Below are positions 33,873 to 41,187 of a stretch of DNA of 57,839 bases, piece after piece. The translations under genes and the position numbers were made by a program. The notes under the pieces were generated by a model, which did no database searches, had not been told where the DNA came from, and saw nothing but the letters and a program-made list of their open reading frames with translations. Each line of letters begins with the position of its first letter. Position 1 is the stretch's first letter. The stretch comes from a virus: the IMG/VR virus record IMGVR_UViG_3300042569_000835, positions 1 through 57,839 of that record. The stretch is one strand, 5' to 3'.

Positions 33873-35570
33873 ATGAGTTGGAAAAAATACTTTACACCTG
33901 TTGATGTTAGAAACCAAATGGGTTCGTCTAGCCCAATTTCGGGTGGCGGTCGTCCTGGTCCAGCCCGAGCAAATTATTCTAGCTATCTGCCAGATGTTTA
34001 TGCAGGTACACCCAATCGTGTTGAGCGTTATATGCAGTACGATACCATGGATATGGATTCAGAAGTTAATGCTGCCCTAGACATTCTTGCTGAGTTCTGC
34101 ACTCAAAAAGACAAAGAAAATGCAACTCCATTTCAAACATTCTTTCGTGGCCAACCTACTTCAACTGAAGTTAAACTGATCAAAGAAAGTCTACAAAAAT
34201 GGACCAAACAACAACAATTTGAAACTAGAATTTTCCGCATAGTTAGAAATGCTTTTAAGTATGGAGATGTATTTTTTATACGTGATCCTGAAACTAAAAA
34301 ATGGTTGTTTGTTGATGCAGCCAAAGTATCAAAAATTATTGTAAACGAAAGCGAAGGTAAAATTCCCGAGCAATATGTTGTTAGAGACATTAATTTTAAC
34401 TTTAAAGATTTAATTGCAGTTACTCCTCACGGAACTACAAATACTGCACCTAGTGGTACTAGTTCATATACCAGTGGCGGAAGTCAAGGTCGTGGTATGG
34501 TAGGTTCCGCTAGTCAACCTCCGGGCACACGTTTTCACAACCAAACAAACGAAGTTACTGTTGACGCAAAGAATGTGGTGCATATTAGTTTATCAGAAGG
34601 TATTGATACTAACTATCCTTTTGGTAATAGTCTATTAGAATCAGTGTTTAAAGTCTACAAGCAGAAAGAACTGCTTGAAGATGCTATCATTATCTATCGT
34701 GTACAACGTGCTCCTGAAAGACGCATATTCTATATTGATGTTGGAAATATGCCAGCACACATGGCCATGAGCTTTGTTGAACGTGTTAAAAACGAAATCC
34801 AACAAAGACGCATACCATCATCAACAGGTGGCGGCAACAATGTTATCGATGCCAGCTACAATCCTCTAAGTGCTTCAGAAGACTATTTCTTTCCACAGAC
34901 AGCAGAAGGTCGTGGATCAAAAGTTGACACCCTTGCAGGCGGTACTAACCTTGGCGAAATTACAGATTTACGTTTTTTTACCAATAAACTGTTCCGTGCC
35001 CTAAGAATTCCAAGTGCTTACTTGCCTACAGGTGTTGAAGAAGCTTCAAACACAGTAGCTGATGGAAAAGTAGGAACGGCCTACATTCAAGAACTGCGTT
35101 TTAACAAATATTGCGAACGTCTACAGTCAATGATTATTGAAACATTTGACTTAGAATTTAAAATGTGGTTGGAAAATAACGGAGTAAACATTGATCCAAG
35201 TCTATTTGAATTAAAGTTTAATCCACCACAGAACTTTGCAGCCTATCGCCAAAGTGAACTAGATACAGCCCGTGCAGCTACATTTGCACAGCTACAAGAA
35301 ATTCCTCACCTTAGCAAACGATTTGCTATGAAACGCTTCTTAGGCATGACACAAGAAGAGATTACAGAAAACGAAAAGCTGTGGAGAGAAGAACAAGGCG
35401 GAAACTTAAAACCAGCATTAGATGCAGGCGGCCAAATGCGTTCAGTAGGGATTACTCCAAGCGGAGCTCAAACAGATCTAGCGGCGCAAGCTGAAGAAGC
35501 ACCTGAAGAAGCACCAGCAGACACAGGTGTAGAAGGTGAAGCGGCACCTGCTGAACAACCGGTTCAATGA
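33873..35570 (+). CDS. gp20: Portal vertex protein gp20
   Basis: A protein of 565 residues (T4 gp20: 524). Twelve copies form the DNA entry ring in the head and dock to the neck. Typical family features: RVERYMQYDTMDMDSEVNAA (about residues 49-68), LDILAEFCTQ, FKYGDVFFIRDPETK (about 127-141), the central YPFGNSLLESVFK block and YRVQRAPERRIFYIDVG, then LFRALRIPSAYLP and the C-terminal FNPPQNFAAYRQSE part. A Gly/Ser/Thr-rich loop of about 40 residues near 185-220 looks like an insertion. The C-terminus is acidic and Ala-rich. The stop overlaps a GATAAATA motif. Confidence 0.95.
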   Translation: MSWKKYFTPVDVRNQMGSSSPISGGGRPGPARANYSSYLPDVYAGTPNRVERYMQYDTMDMDSEVNAALDILAEFCTQKDKENATPFQTFFRGQPTSTEVKLIKESLQKWTKQQQFETRIFRIVRNAFKYGDVFFIRDPETKKWLFVDAAKVSKIIVNESEGKIPEQYVVRDINFNFKDLIAVTPHGTTNTAPSGTSSYTSGGSQGRGMVGSASQPPGTRFHNQTNEVTVDAKNVVHISLSEGIDTNYPFGNSLLESVFKVYKQKELLEDAIIIYRVQRAPERRIFYIDVGNMPAHMAMSFVERVKNEIQQRRIPSSTGGGNNVIDASYNPLSASEDYFFPQTAEGRGSKVDTLAGGTNLGEITDLRFFTNKLFRALRIPSAYLPTGVEEASNTVADGKVGTAYIQELRFNKYCERLQSMIIETFDLEFKMWLENNGVNIDPSLFELKFNPPQNFAAYRQSELDTARAATFAQLQEIPHLSKRFAMKRFLGMTQEEITENEKLWREEQGGNLKPALDAGGQMRSVGITPSGAQTDLAAQAEEAPEEAPADTGVEGEAAPAEQPVQ

Positions 35571-35576
35571 TAAATA
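35569..35576 (+). promoter_or_regulatory. Late promoter-like motif at the portal stop (GATAAATA)
   Basis: GATAAATA begins inside the portal stop codon and ends five bases before the next ATG. With T4 spacing transcription would start at or next to the ATG, which would give an almost leaderless message. There is no ribosome site in front of that ATG. Confidence 0.4.
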
Positions 35577-35580
35577 TCGT

Positions 35581-35832
35581 ATGCTCCTATTAGAATTCCT
35601 TTATTTTAACGACAACAATAACGACTTTGCAGTTGATCGTCGCTATGAAAATAACAAAGACAGTTCAGTTCTTAAAAGAAGCGATACTAGAAAAACTCGC
35701 CTTACACTAAGACAAATTAACAGACTGCGTATGCAAGCAGAAGCTCATGAATATGAGCGTGATTCTGAATTAGAATTTGTTAGACAGATGTATGGAGCGC
35801 CAGCCGGTGAAGCAGAGCAACCAGCAGAATAA
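35581..35832 (+). CDS. Small conserved head-operon protein in the gp67 position
   Basis: A protein of 83 residues from the ATG at 35581. A longer frame reaches into the portal gene but has no better start. The N-terminal half is acidic and aromatic (LLLEFLYFNDNNNDF); the second half is basic and helical (TRKTRLTLRQINRLRMQAEA, then EFVRQMYGAP). The block RLTLRQINRLR followed by VRQMY is seen in small proteins located between portal and prohead genes in aquatic T4-like phages. In T4 the gene here is 67, a prohead core protein. Homology to gp67 is not visible, so only the position supports a core role. No Shine-Dalgarno motif is present. Confidence 0.65.
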   Translation: MLLLEFLYFNDNNNDFAVDRRYENNKDSSVLKRSDTRKTRLTLRQINRLRMQAEAHEYERDSELEFVRQMYGAPAGEAEQPAE

Positions 35833-36448
35833 TGTTGCATTTGTATTGGGCAACGGTACAAGCAGACTAAAACTAAATCATAAAAACCTACTAGATAAAG
35901 GCATAGTCTATGCCTGCAATGCTATCTATAGAGAGTTTGAACCGCATCATTTGATAGCAGTAGATGTTAAAATGATCAACGAAATCGTAGCTTCCGGCTA
36001 TCACAAAACACATTCTGTATGGACTAATCCCAACAAAGGAATCAGCAATAAACATAACCTAAATATGTTTAATCCACACAAAGGATGGAGTTCGGGACCT
36101 ACAGCATTGTGGTTCGCATCGGAACAAGGACACAGAGACATATACATTTTTGGATTTGATTATCAGGGTGTGCAAGGTAAGTTTAACAACGTATACGCAG
36201 ATACCTACAATTACAAAAAAAGCAACGATGCAGCAACTTTTCATGGAAACTGGCTGAGTCAAACCGAAAGAACAATTAGAGATTTTAGAAACATACAATA
36301 TCACAGAGTAATAAATTCTGGAGATTTTATTCCAGATCAATTGGGAATACAGTTAAAAAATCTCAAACACATTACCTACGAAGAATTTAGTAAAAAATTT
36401 TCGGACTGTACTTATACAGTAGAAAACGTTCAAAAAACTACCATTTAA
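35792..36448 (+). CDS. Sialyltransferase-like or DUF115-like glycosyltransferase
   Basis: A protein of 218 residues from the first ATG; the first 41 bases overlap the upstream gene in another frame. The N-terminal motif FVLGNGTSRL (G20-N21-G22) followed by ACNAIYREF matches the nucleotide-sugar-binding start of GT42 sialyltransferase-like and MptE/DUF115 proteins. The S100-S101-G102 stretch (GWSSGPTALWFA) and then IYIFGFDYQG match the second conserved pair of these folds. A donor-binding Rossmann-like fold is therefore likely. It is unusual inside the head operon between portal and core protein. It could glycosylate a virion protein or a host surface sugar. The substrate cannot be read from the sequence. 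Confidence 0.6.
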   Translation: MERQPVKQSNQQNNVAFVLGNGTSRLKLNHKNLLDKGIVYACNAIYREFEPHHLIAVDVKMINEIVASGYHKTHSVWTNPNKGISNKHNLNMFNPHKGWSSGPTALWFASEQGHRDIYIFGFDYQGVQGKFNNVYADTYNYKKSNDAATFHGNWLSQTERTIRDFRNIQYHRVINSGDFIPDQLGIQLKNLKHITYEEFSKKFSDCTYTVENVQKTTI

Positions 36449-36468
36449 CCCCAGATTGTAATCATAGT

Positions 36469-36476
36469 GTTAAATA
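36469..36476 (+). promoter_or_regulatory. Possible late promoter before the prohead core gene (GTTAAATA)
   Basis: GTTAAATA ends 36 bases before the ATG at 36513. It is the same variant as the one before gp6. A start near 36482 would give a leader of about 31 bases that includes the strong GAAGGAG ribosome site. Confidence 0.35.
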
Positions 36477-36512
36477 AACGCACAGCCTAACCATCTTGAA
36501 GGAGAATACAAC

Positions 36513-37418
36513 ATGGCAGATAAATCATTACTTGAGCAGATGCTCGAACGCTTGGTCAACGACGATCAAGCAAAAGCAGAAGAATTATTCCACGAATACG
36601 TAGTTGGAAAATCTCGCGAAATTTACGAAAACCTCATCGAAGCCGAAATGGATGACGAAGAAGAGGAAGAAGAAGTTGACGAAGCAGCAGAAGATGAAGA
36701 TGCTGAAGAAGAAAAAGTTGACGAAGAATTTGAAGACATTGCCTATGAAGGCGATGACGAAACAGGCGGTCCTGCCGGCGATATGGGCGACGACTTAGCT
36801 GGAGAAATTGGTCCAGAAGAAGAAGGTGAAGACCTAGGCAGCGAATCCGAAGAAGAACTATTTCAAGACTTAGACGCTATTGTAGACGAACTACAATCAC
36901 GATTTGACGCACTTGGCGGCGATGAAGGTGGCGATATGGGCGACGAAATGGGCGCATCAGATGAAATGAAAGATGACTTTGATCTAGAAACTGTACGTGA
37001 GTATGTTGAAAAAGTTCCAGGTGGTCATGGTGCAGAGAAGAAAGGCGCAGGCGAAGGTGCTATGGTTGGTACTGGCAAACTAAGTCAAGGTTCTAGCACA
37101 AATGCTAAATCAATCGTTGCAGGTAAGAACGATATGGGCGGCACAACAGCTAATATCTTAGGCGGCAAAGAAGAAGCCCCTAAGTACGCAGGTGCAGGTG
37201 GTGGACAACTAGGCGGATCAAGCCTATTCAAAGGTACACCAAAAGAAGATAACGCAGGCAACATCAACGTTCCAGGCGGCAAGGCAGGTGGTGCTTTCAG
37301 TAAGAAAGAGCCAGGCCATGGTGCAGAGAAGAAAGGCGAAGCTGAAGGCAAATTCAGCGGAGCAGGCGGTTCTTCCGGTTCAGTTGACAAAGCAAGTCTT
37401 TTCCGTGGTCGTAGATAA
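36513..37418 (+). CDS. gp68: Acidic prohead core protein, gp68-like
   Basis: A protein of 301 residues; T4 gp68 is 141. The N-terminal part LLEQMLERLVNDDQAKAEEL with FHEYVV.KSREIYENLIEAE (about residues 5-45) is the conserved part of this core family. Residues 45-150 are extremely acidic (long Glu/Asp runs with Gly). From 160 on the chain is Gly/Lys/Ser-rich with two copies of GHGAEKKG about 97 residues apart. The acidic body fits a scaffold-core component that is degraded by gp21 during head maturation. It precedes protease and scaffold with nine bases to the next start. Confidence 0.7.
   Translation: MADKSLLEQMLERLVNDDQAKAEELFHEYVVGKSREIYENLIEAEMDDEEEEEEVDEAAEDEDAEEEKVDEEFEDIAYEGDDETGGPAGDMGDDLAGEIGPEEEGEDLGSESEEELFQDLDAIVDELQSRFDALGGDEGGDMGDEMGASDEMKDDFDLETVREYVEKVPGGHGAEKKGAGEGAMVGTGKLSQGSSTNAKSIVAGKNDMGGTTANILGGKEEAPKYAGAGGGQLGGSSLFKGTPKEDNAGNINVPGGKAGGAFSKKEPGHGAEKKGEAEGKFSGAGGSSGSVDKASLFRGRR
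37026..37338 (+). repeat. Two identical 22-base copies in the core gene
   Basis: The same 22 bases occur at 37026-37047 and 37317-37338 and encode HGAEKKG in the same frame. Identity at the base level over a distance of 291 bases suggests a recent duplication or gene conversion. Confidence 0.85.
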
Positions 37419-37427
37419 TAGGACGCA

Positions 37428-38057
37428 ATGGTGAAAACTAATCTCAGTGAACAATTGAGTTTTGACCAGGCTAAGATTGTCTTGGAGAGCGAAGGCGAGG
37501 GCGATAAAAAATCGCTGCATCTGAACGGTATCTGCATTCAAGGAGATATCCGTAATCAGAATCAGCGAATTTATTCTTCTCAAGAGATTGGCAAGGCTGT
37601 CAAAACGCTTAACGAGCAGATCTCTGGCGGATATTCAGTTTGCGGAGAGTTAGATCATCCTCAGGATTTAAAAATCAATCTAGATCGTGTTAGTCATATG
37701 ATTACCAAGATGTGGATGGATGGTCCTAACGGCTACGGAAAACTTAAAATCATCCCAACTCCAATGGGTCAATTAGTACAGACCATGTTGGAGTCGGGAG
37801 TAAAGTTGGGTGTATCGAGTAGAGGTTCCGGTGAAGTAGATGGCAGTGGTAATGTTCAAGGTTTTGAAATTATCACAGTTGATATTGTAGCACAACCTAG
37901 CGCCCCGGGAGCTTACCCAACTCCAGTATACGAACATTTAATGAATACATTAGGTGGAAATCAGGCATTTAGAATAGCACAAGAAGTCAAAGGCGACCCA
38001 AAGGCACAGAAATACATAGCAGAGAGTCTGGTGAAGATCATCAGAGGTCTCAAATAA
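37428..38057 (+). CDS. gp21: Prohead core protease gp21
   Basis: A protein of 209 residues (T4 gp21: 212). It is the serine protease that cleaves scaffold, core and capsid proteins after (L/I)xE. The herpesvirus-type catalytic histidine is H77 in ELDHP, and the serine is S130 or S131 in GVSSRGSG. The surrounding VDIVAQPSAPGAYP segment is typical. The N-terminal 25 residues form an acidic leader, and the C-terminal helix ends in KIIRGLK. The ribosome site AGGA stands six bases before the ATG. Confidence 0.95.
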   Translation: MVKTNLSEQLSFDQAKIVLESEGEGDKKSLHLNGICIQGDIRNQNQRIYSSQEIGKAVKTLNEQISGGYSVCGELDHPQDLKINLDRVSHMITKMWMDGPNGYGKLKIIPTPMGQLVQTMLESGVKLGVSSRGSGEVDGSGNVQGFEIITVDIVAQPSAPGAYPTPVYEHLMNTLGGNQAFRIAQEVKGDPKAQKYIAESLVKIIRGLK

Positions 38058-38072
38058 CAGTAGGAGAATCAC

Positions 38073-39167
38073 ATGCTAGATTTCGTTAAACAGTTGTTTG
38101 AAAACAATGTGATTTCCGAAGAACTTAAATCGGAAATTGAAACCGCTTGGCAAAGCAGAATTCAAGAAAACCGTGACCAAGTCACTGCCACGCTACGTGA
38201 AGAATTTGCACAAAAGTACGAGCACGACAAATCCGCAATGGTTGAAGCTGTAGAAGCAATGTTAGCAGACCGCCTACAGGCAGAGCTATCAGAGCTAGCA
38301 GAAGACCGTCAAGGACTTATCGAAGCCCGTGCTAAGTATGCACAAAAAATGAAAGAAGATGCTACAGCAATGGAAGCATTTGTATTGAATAATTTGCGCA
38401 AAGAACTTGCAGAATTACACGAAGACCGTAAAGCAGTTGCTAACAATGTCGGTAAATTAGAATCTTTTATCGTGGACGCACTAGCGAAAGAAATCGCAGA
38501 ATTCCACGCAGACAAGAAAGACTTGGCTGAAACAAAAGTTAAACTAGTACGCGAAAGCAAAGCTAGATTTGAACAAGTTAAGAAAGATTTTATTGCTCGC
38601 TCATCAGCTATCATTCAAGAAACAGTCTCTAAAGGACTAAAATCTGAAATGGTACAGTTGCGTGAAGATATCGATGCTGCCCGCAGAAATGATTTTGGTC
38701 GCAGAATTTTTGAAAGCTTCGCTAGCGAATATGCTGCAAGCCATCTCAATGAGAAAAGCGAAACAGCAAAACTTCTAAAAGTGGTTGCTACAAAAGAGCA
38801 AGAACTTGAAGAAGCAGCAAAGATTGTTGCAGAAACACAAAAATTAGTAGAAAGTCGTGAACAAGAACTACGTATTGCACAAGACGCAATGAGCCGCAAA
38901 GAAGTTATGAGCGAATTGCTCGGCCCATTAAGTGGAGACAAGCGTGTAGTAATGAAAGAATTACTAGAATCAGTTCAAACAGACAAACTACGCACAGCTT
39001 ACGACAAGTACATCCCTTCAGTAATGAACGGCGGTGCACCTGCTAAGAAAACATTAACAGAAGGCAAAGAAATGACAGGCGATAAAAAACAGGCACAATC
39101 TTTTAGCAGTGAAGAAAAAACTGCTGAAATTTTTGACATCCGCAGGCTTGCGGGACTAAAAGTTTAA
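38073..39167 (+). CDS. gp22: Prohead scaffold protein gp22
   Basis: A protein of 364 residues (T4 gp22: 269), almost wholly helical and charged, with long Glu/Lys/Ala heptad-like stretches. This fits the main component of the prohead core. The family end block is recognisable: AQDAMSRKEVMSELL, then GDKRVVMKELLESV and KLRTAYDKYIPSVM (about residues 270-320), followed by LTEGKEM, a possible gp21 site, and FDIRRLAGL at the end. It is read after the protease with a GGAG ribosome site and immediately precedes gp23. Confidence 0.92.
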   Translation: MLDFVKQLFENNVISEELKSEIETAWQSRIQENRDQVTATLREEFAQKYEHDKSAMVEAVEAMLADRLQAELSELAEDRQGLIEARAKYAQKMKEDATAMEAFVLNNLRKELAELHEDRKAVANNVGKLESFIVDALAKEIAEFHADKKDLAETKVKLVRESKARFEQVKKDFIARSSAIIQETVSKGLKSEMVQLREDIDAARRNDFGRRIFESFASEYAASHLNEKSETAKLLKVVATKEQELEEAAKIVAETQKLVESREQELRIAQDAMSRKEVMSELLGPLSGDKRVVMKELLESVQTDKLRTAYDKYIPSVMNGGAPAKKTLTEGKEMTGDKKQAQSFSSEEKTAEIFDIRRLAGLKV

Positions 39168-39178
39168 GGAGAACTATA

Positions 39179-40354
39179 ATGTCACAATTACTCGAGTCAC
39201 GCTGGTCGGAAACCAAAGAAGCTCTTTTAGAAGGACTTCAAGGTAACAAGCGTTCAGTAATGGCAGCTACTCTAGAGAATACCCGCAAGTATTTGGCAGA
39301 GAGCGCCACAGCTGGAGCTACATCCGCTGGCAACGTTGCAACCCTAAATCGTGTGATCCTTCCAGTGATCAGACGTGTGATGCCTACGGTCATCGCTAAT
39401 GAATTAGTTGGCGTACAGCCAATGACTGGCCCAGTTGGTCAAATCCACACACTACGTGTTCGCTACTCTGATACATTCAGTGACGGCACAGGTGGATCTA
39501 CAACAGCTGGTGAAGAGGCACTAAGCCCATTCAAGATTGCTGAAGGCTATTCTGGTGTTGCACCAGGAAAAGCTGATGCTACAGCAGCAAAAGAAGGTGT
39601 TGCTGGTAACAAACTAAGCATCCAAATCTTGAAGCAAACAGTTGAAGCCAAGACACGTAAGTTGTCAGCTCGCTGGACATTCGAAGCAGCTCAAGATGCA
39701 CAAGCCCAACAAGGTATTGACATCGAAGCTGAGATCATGGCAGCTCTTGCACAAGAGATTACTGCTGAGATCGACCAAGAAGTTCTACGTAGCCTAGGTA
39801 CTTTAGCTTCTGGCGCAAGTAACACAGTAGCATACAATCAGGCAGCAGTGTCTGGTACAGCTACATTCGTTGGTGATGAGCACGCCGCATTGGCAGTTGC
39901 TATTAACCGTGTTGCTAACGTGATCGCTCAGCGTACACGTCGCGGTGCAGGAAACTGGGCTGTTGTTAGCCCACAAGCATTGACAATTCTTCAAAGTGCT
40001 ACAACTTCTGCGTTCGCAAGAACAACAGAAGGTACATTCGAAGCACCTACAAACACTAAGTTTGTTGGTACATTGAATAGCGCAATGAAAGTGTATGTTA
40101 ACACATACGCTGCTGATGACAGCGCAATTATTGTCGGTTATAAAGGTTCTAGCGAATCTGATGCAGCAGCATTCTATTGCCCATACATTCCATTGATGAG
40201 CAGTGGTGTTGTTCTAGATCCAAGCACATTTGAGCCAGTAGTTTCTTTCATGACCAGATATGGTTATGTTGAGTTAACAAATACTGCTTCATCTCTTGGT
40301 AATGCAGCAGACTACCTAGGTCAAGTAACAATCGCTGGTGTTTCTTATACCTAA
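39179..40354 (+). CDS. gp23: Major capsid protein gp23
   Basis: A protein of 391 residues, shorter than T4 gp23 (521) and without its insertion domain. The N-terminal scaffold-targeting part ends at a likely gp21 site L39-A-E41 before S42; another candidate is L16-L-E18 before G19. The mature part begins with ATLNRVILPVIRRVMPT, typical of the family, followed by IANELVGVQPMTGPVGQIH (about residues 75-93) and the GNWAVVSPQAL block near 260, which is also typical. The C-terminal PYIPLMSSG and FMTRYGY stretch is strongly conserved in this group. The ribosome site is AGGAG. A terminator follows directly, so gp23 ends the head transcript. No gp24-like vertex gene follows. Confidence 0.97.
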   Translation: MSQLLESRWSETKEALLEGLQGNKRSVMAATLENTRKYLAESATAGATSAGNVATLNRVILPVIRRVMPTVIANELVGVQPMTGPVGQIHTLRVRYSDTFSDGTGGSTTAGEEALSPFKIAEGYSGVAPGKADATAAKEGVAGNKLSIQILKQTVEAKTRKLSARWTFEAAQDAQAQQGIDIEAEIMAALAQEITAEIDQEVLRSLGTLASGASNTVAYNQAAVSGTATFVGDEHAALAVAINRVANVIAQRTRRGAGNWAVVSPQALTILQSATTSAFARTTEGTFEAPTNTKFVGTLNSAMKVYVNTYAADDSAIIVGYKGSSESDAAAFYCPYIPLMSSGVVLDPSTFEPVVSFMTRYGYVELTNTASSLGNAADYLGQVTIAGVSYT

Positions 40355-40383
40355 TCTGTATTAGAAATAATTGCACTAAATTC

Positions 40384-40407
40384 AAAAAGGCTCTTCGGAG
40401 CCTTTTT
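40384..40407 (+). terminator. Rho-independent terminator after gp23
   Basis: A perfect 10-base stem (AAAAAGGCTC with GAGCCTTTTT) closes a TTCG loop and ends in a T-run. It stands 30 bases after the gp23 stop. The flanking A and T runs also allow action on the other strand. Confidence 0.95.
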
Positions 40408-40413
40408 GTTTGA

Positions 40414-40421
40414 CTTAAATA
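40414..40421 (+). promoter_or_regulatory. Possible late promoter directly before a start codon (CTTAAATA)
   Basis: CTTAAATA lies six bases after the gp23 terminator and ends five bases before the ATG at 40427. T4 spacing would put the transcription start exactly on that A. It is a two-mismatch variant, so support is modest. Confidence 0.35.
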
Positions 40422-40426
40422 TCAAT

Positions 40427-40696
40427 ATGCAAATAGAAAGCGAACACGATTTTGTAAAATTAAGAAACCAATTTTTAATTTGGCGCAAACGCTTTCCTAT
40501 GTTTACACACGATGTGTATCAAATAGAAAAAATTATAAATTCTCACATACAACAGCACAGCAAAATTATGGTGTTGCATAGACAAACACACAGCAGAAGC
40601 TATTTAGAACAGGCGCAACTAGAAATAGATGCTATCAATCAAGTTATAACCACTGTAGAAAAGTTAGAGTTAATGGCTATGCTGAGTCGCGGATAA
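40427..40696 (+). CDS. Small helical protein of unknown function after gp23
   Basis: A protein of 89 residues starting with MQIESEHDFVKL. It is rich in Lys, Gln, His and Ile, and predominantly helical (HSRSYLEQAQLEIDAINQVI). No family was recognised. A TTG seven codons upstream lies inside the terminator and is unlikely to be used. There is no ribosome site, and the message may be leaderless. In T4 the gene after 23 is 24, but this protein does not resemble gp24. Its last codons overlap the next late promoter motif. Confidence 0.6.
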   Translation: MQIESEHDFVKLRNQFLIWRKRFPMFTHDVYQIEKIINSHIQQHSKIMVLHRQTHSRSYLEQAQLEIDAINQVITTVEKLELMAMLSRG

Positions 40697-40699
40697 ATA
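40692..40699 (+). promoter_or_regulatory. Late promoter of the fibre block (GATAAATA)
   Basis: GATAAATA overlaps the stop of the small upstream gene and lies 69 bases before the next ATG. The leader contains a small hairpin at 40719-40736 (ATGCGG with CCGCGT, one G-U pair) and a GGAG ribosome site. Confidence 0.55.
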
Positions 40700-40768
40700 A
40701 AGTATCTAGAAATGATTTATGCGGTACCCTCCGCGTAGACCTAGAACGTCATATTAAGGAGAAACAAA

Positions 40769-41173
40769 ATGGGACGTCCATTAAGAAAAGATGTAAACGG
40801 TGTTGATGTAATTGGAACACCTTCAAGCGCAACAGGTGTTAGAGTTGAAGCATATGTTGGTACAACAGCCTATACTGATGCTACATACAACAACTCAACA
40901 AACTATGCCTATATCTACAAGCAGCGTGGTGCAAAAACTTTTACATTGAAAAATCAAGCAGGTACAAATCTTGGACCTTGCGTATTGCAAGCAGCAATTC
41001 CTTCCGCTACCGGTCAAATGAGAATCAACGGATACATTGGTGGAAACGGGTCTGTTCCAACACCATTGGCTAAGATTAACAAGCGTACAGCCAAAGATTT
41101 TAACGGTGTTCGTTATACATGGCAGCTTGTAAACGATTCTACATCTGACTACATTGTGCTAACAGCAGTTTAA
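40769..41173 (+). CDS. Small virion protein starting MGRPLRK
   Basis: A protein of 134 residues, predicted all beta, with Tyr/Asn/Thr-rich strands and no signal peptide. The basic start MGRPLRK is a hallmark of small structural proteins that accompany fibre genes in aquatic T4-like phages. Their exact role is not known. Residues 70-95 (CVLQAAIPSATGQMRI) and the end (YTWQLVNDSTSDYIVL) look like a single beta domain. It is the first gene after a late promoter and has a good AAGGAG ribosome site. A head decoration or tail-fibre attachment role is possible. Confidence 0.65.
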   Translation: MGRPLRKDVNGVDVIGTPSSATGVRVEAYVGTTAYTDATYNNSTNYAYIYKQRGAKTFTLKNQAGTNLGPCVLQAAIPSATGQMRINGYIGGNGSVPTPLAKINKRTAKDFNGVRYTWQLVNDSTSDYIVLTAV

Positions 41174-41187
41174 TTTAGGAAGTAAGC

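Noticed and set aside
35536-35580. Longer start for the small protein after the portal gene
   Set aside because: It would overlap the acidic C-terminus of the portal by 35 bases with no ribosome site; the ATG at 35581 opens the part with family-like sequence.
40406-40426. TTG start upstream of the small gene after gp23
   Set aside because: It lies inside the T-run of the terminator; the ATG at 40427 is better.
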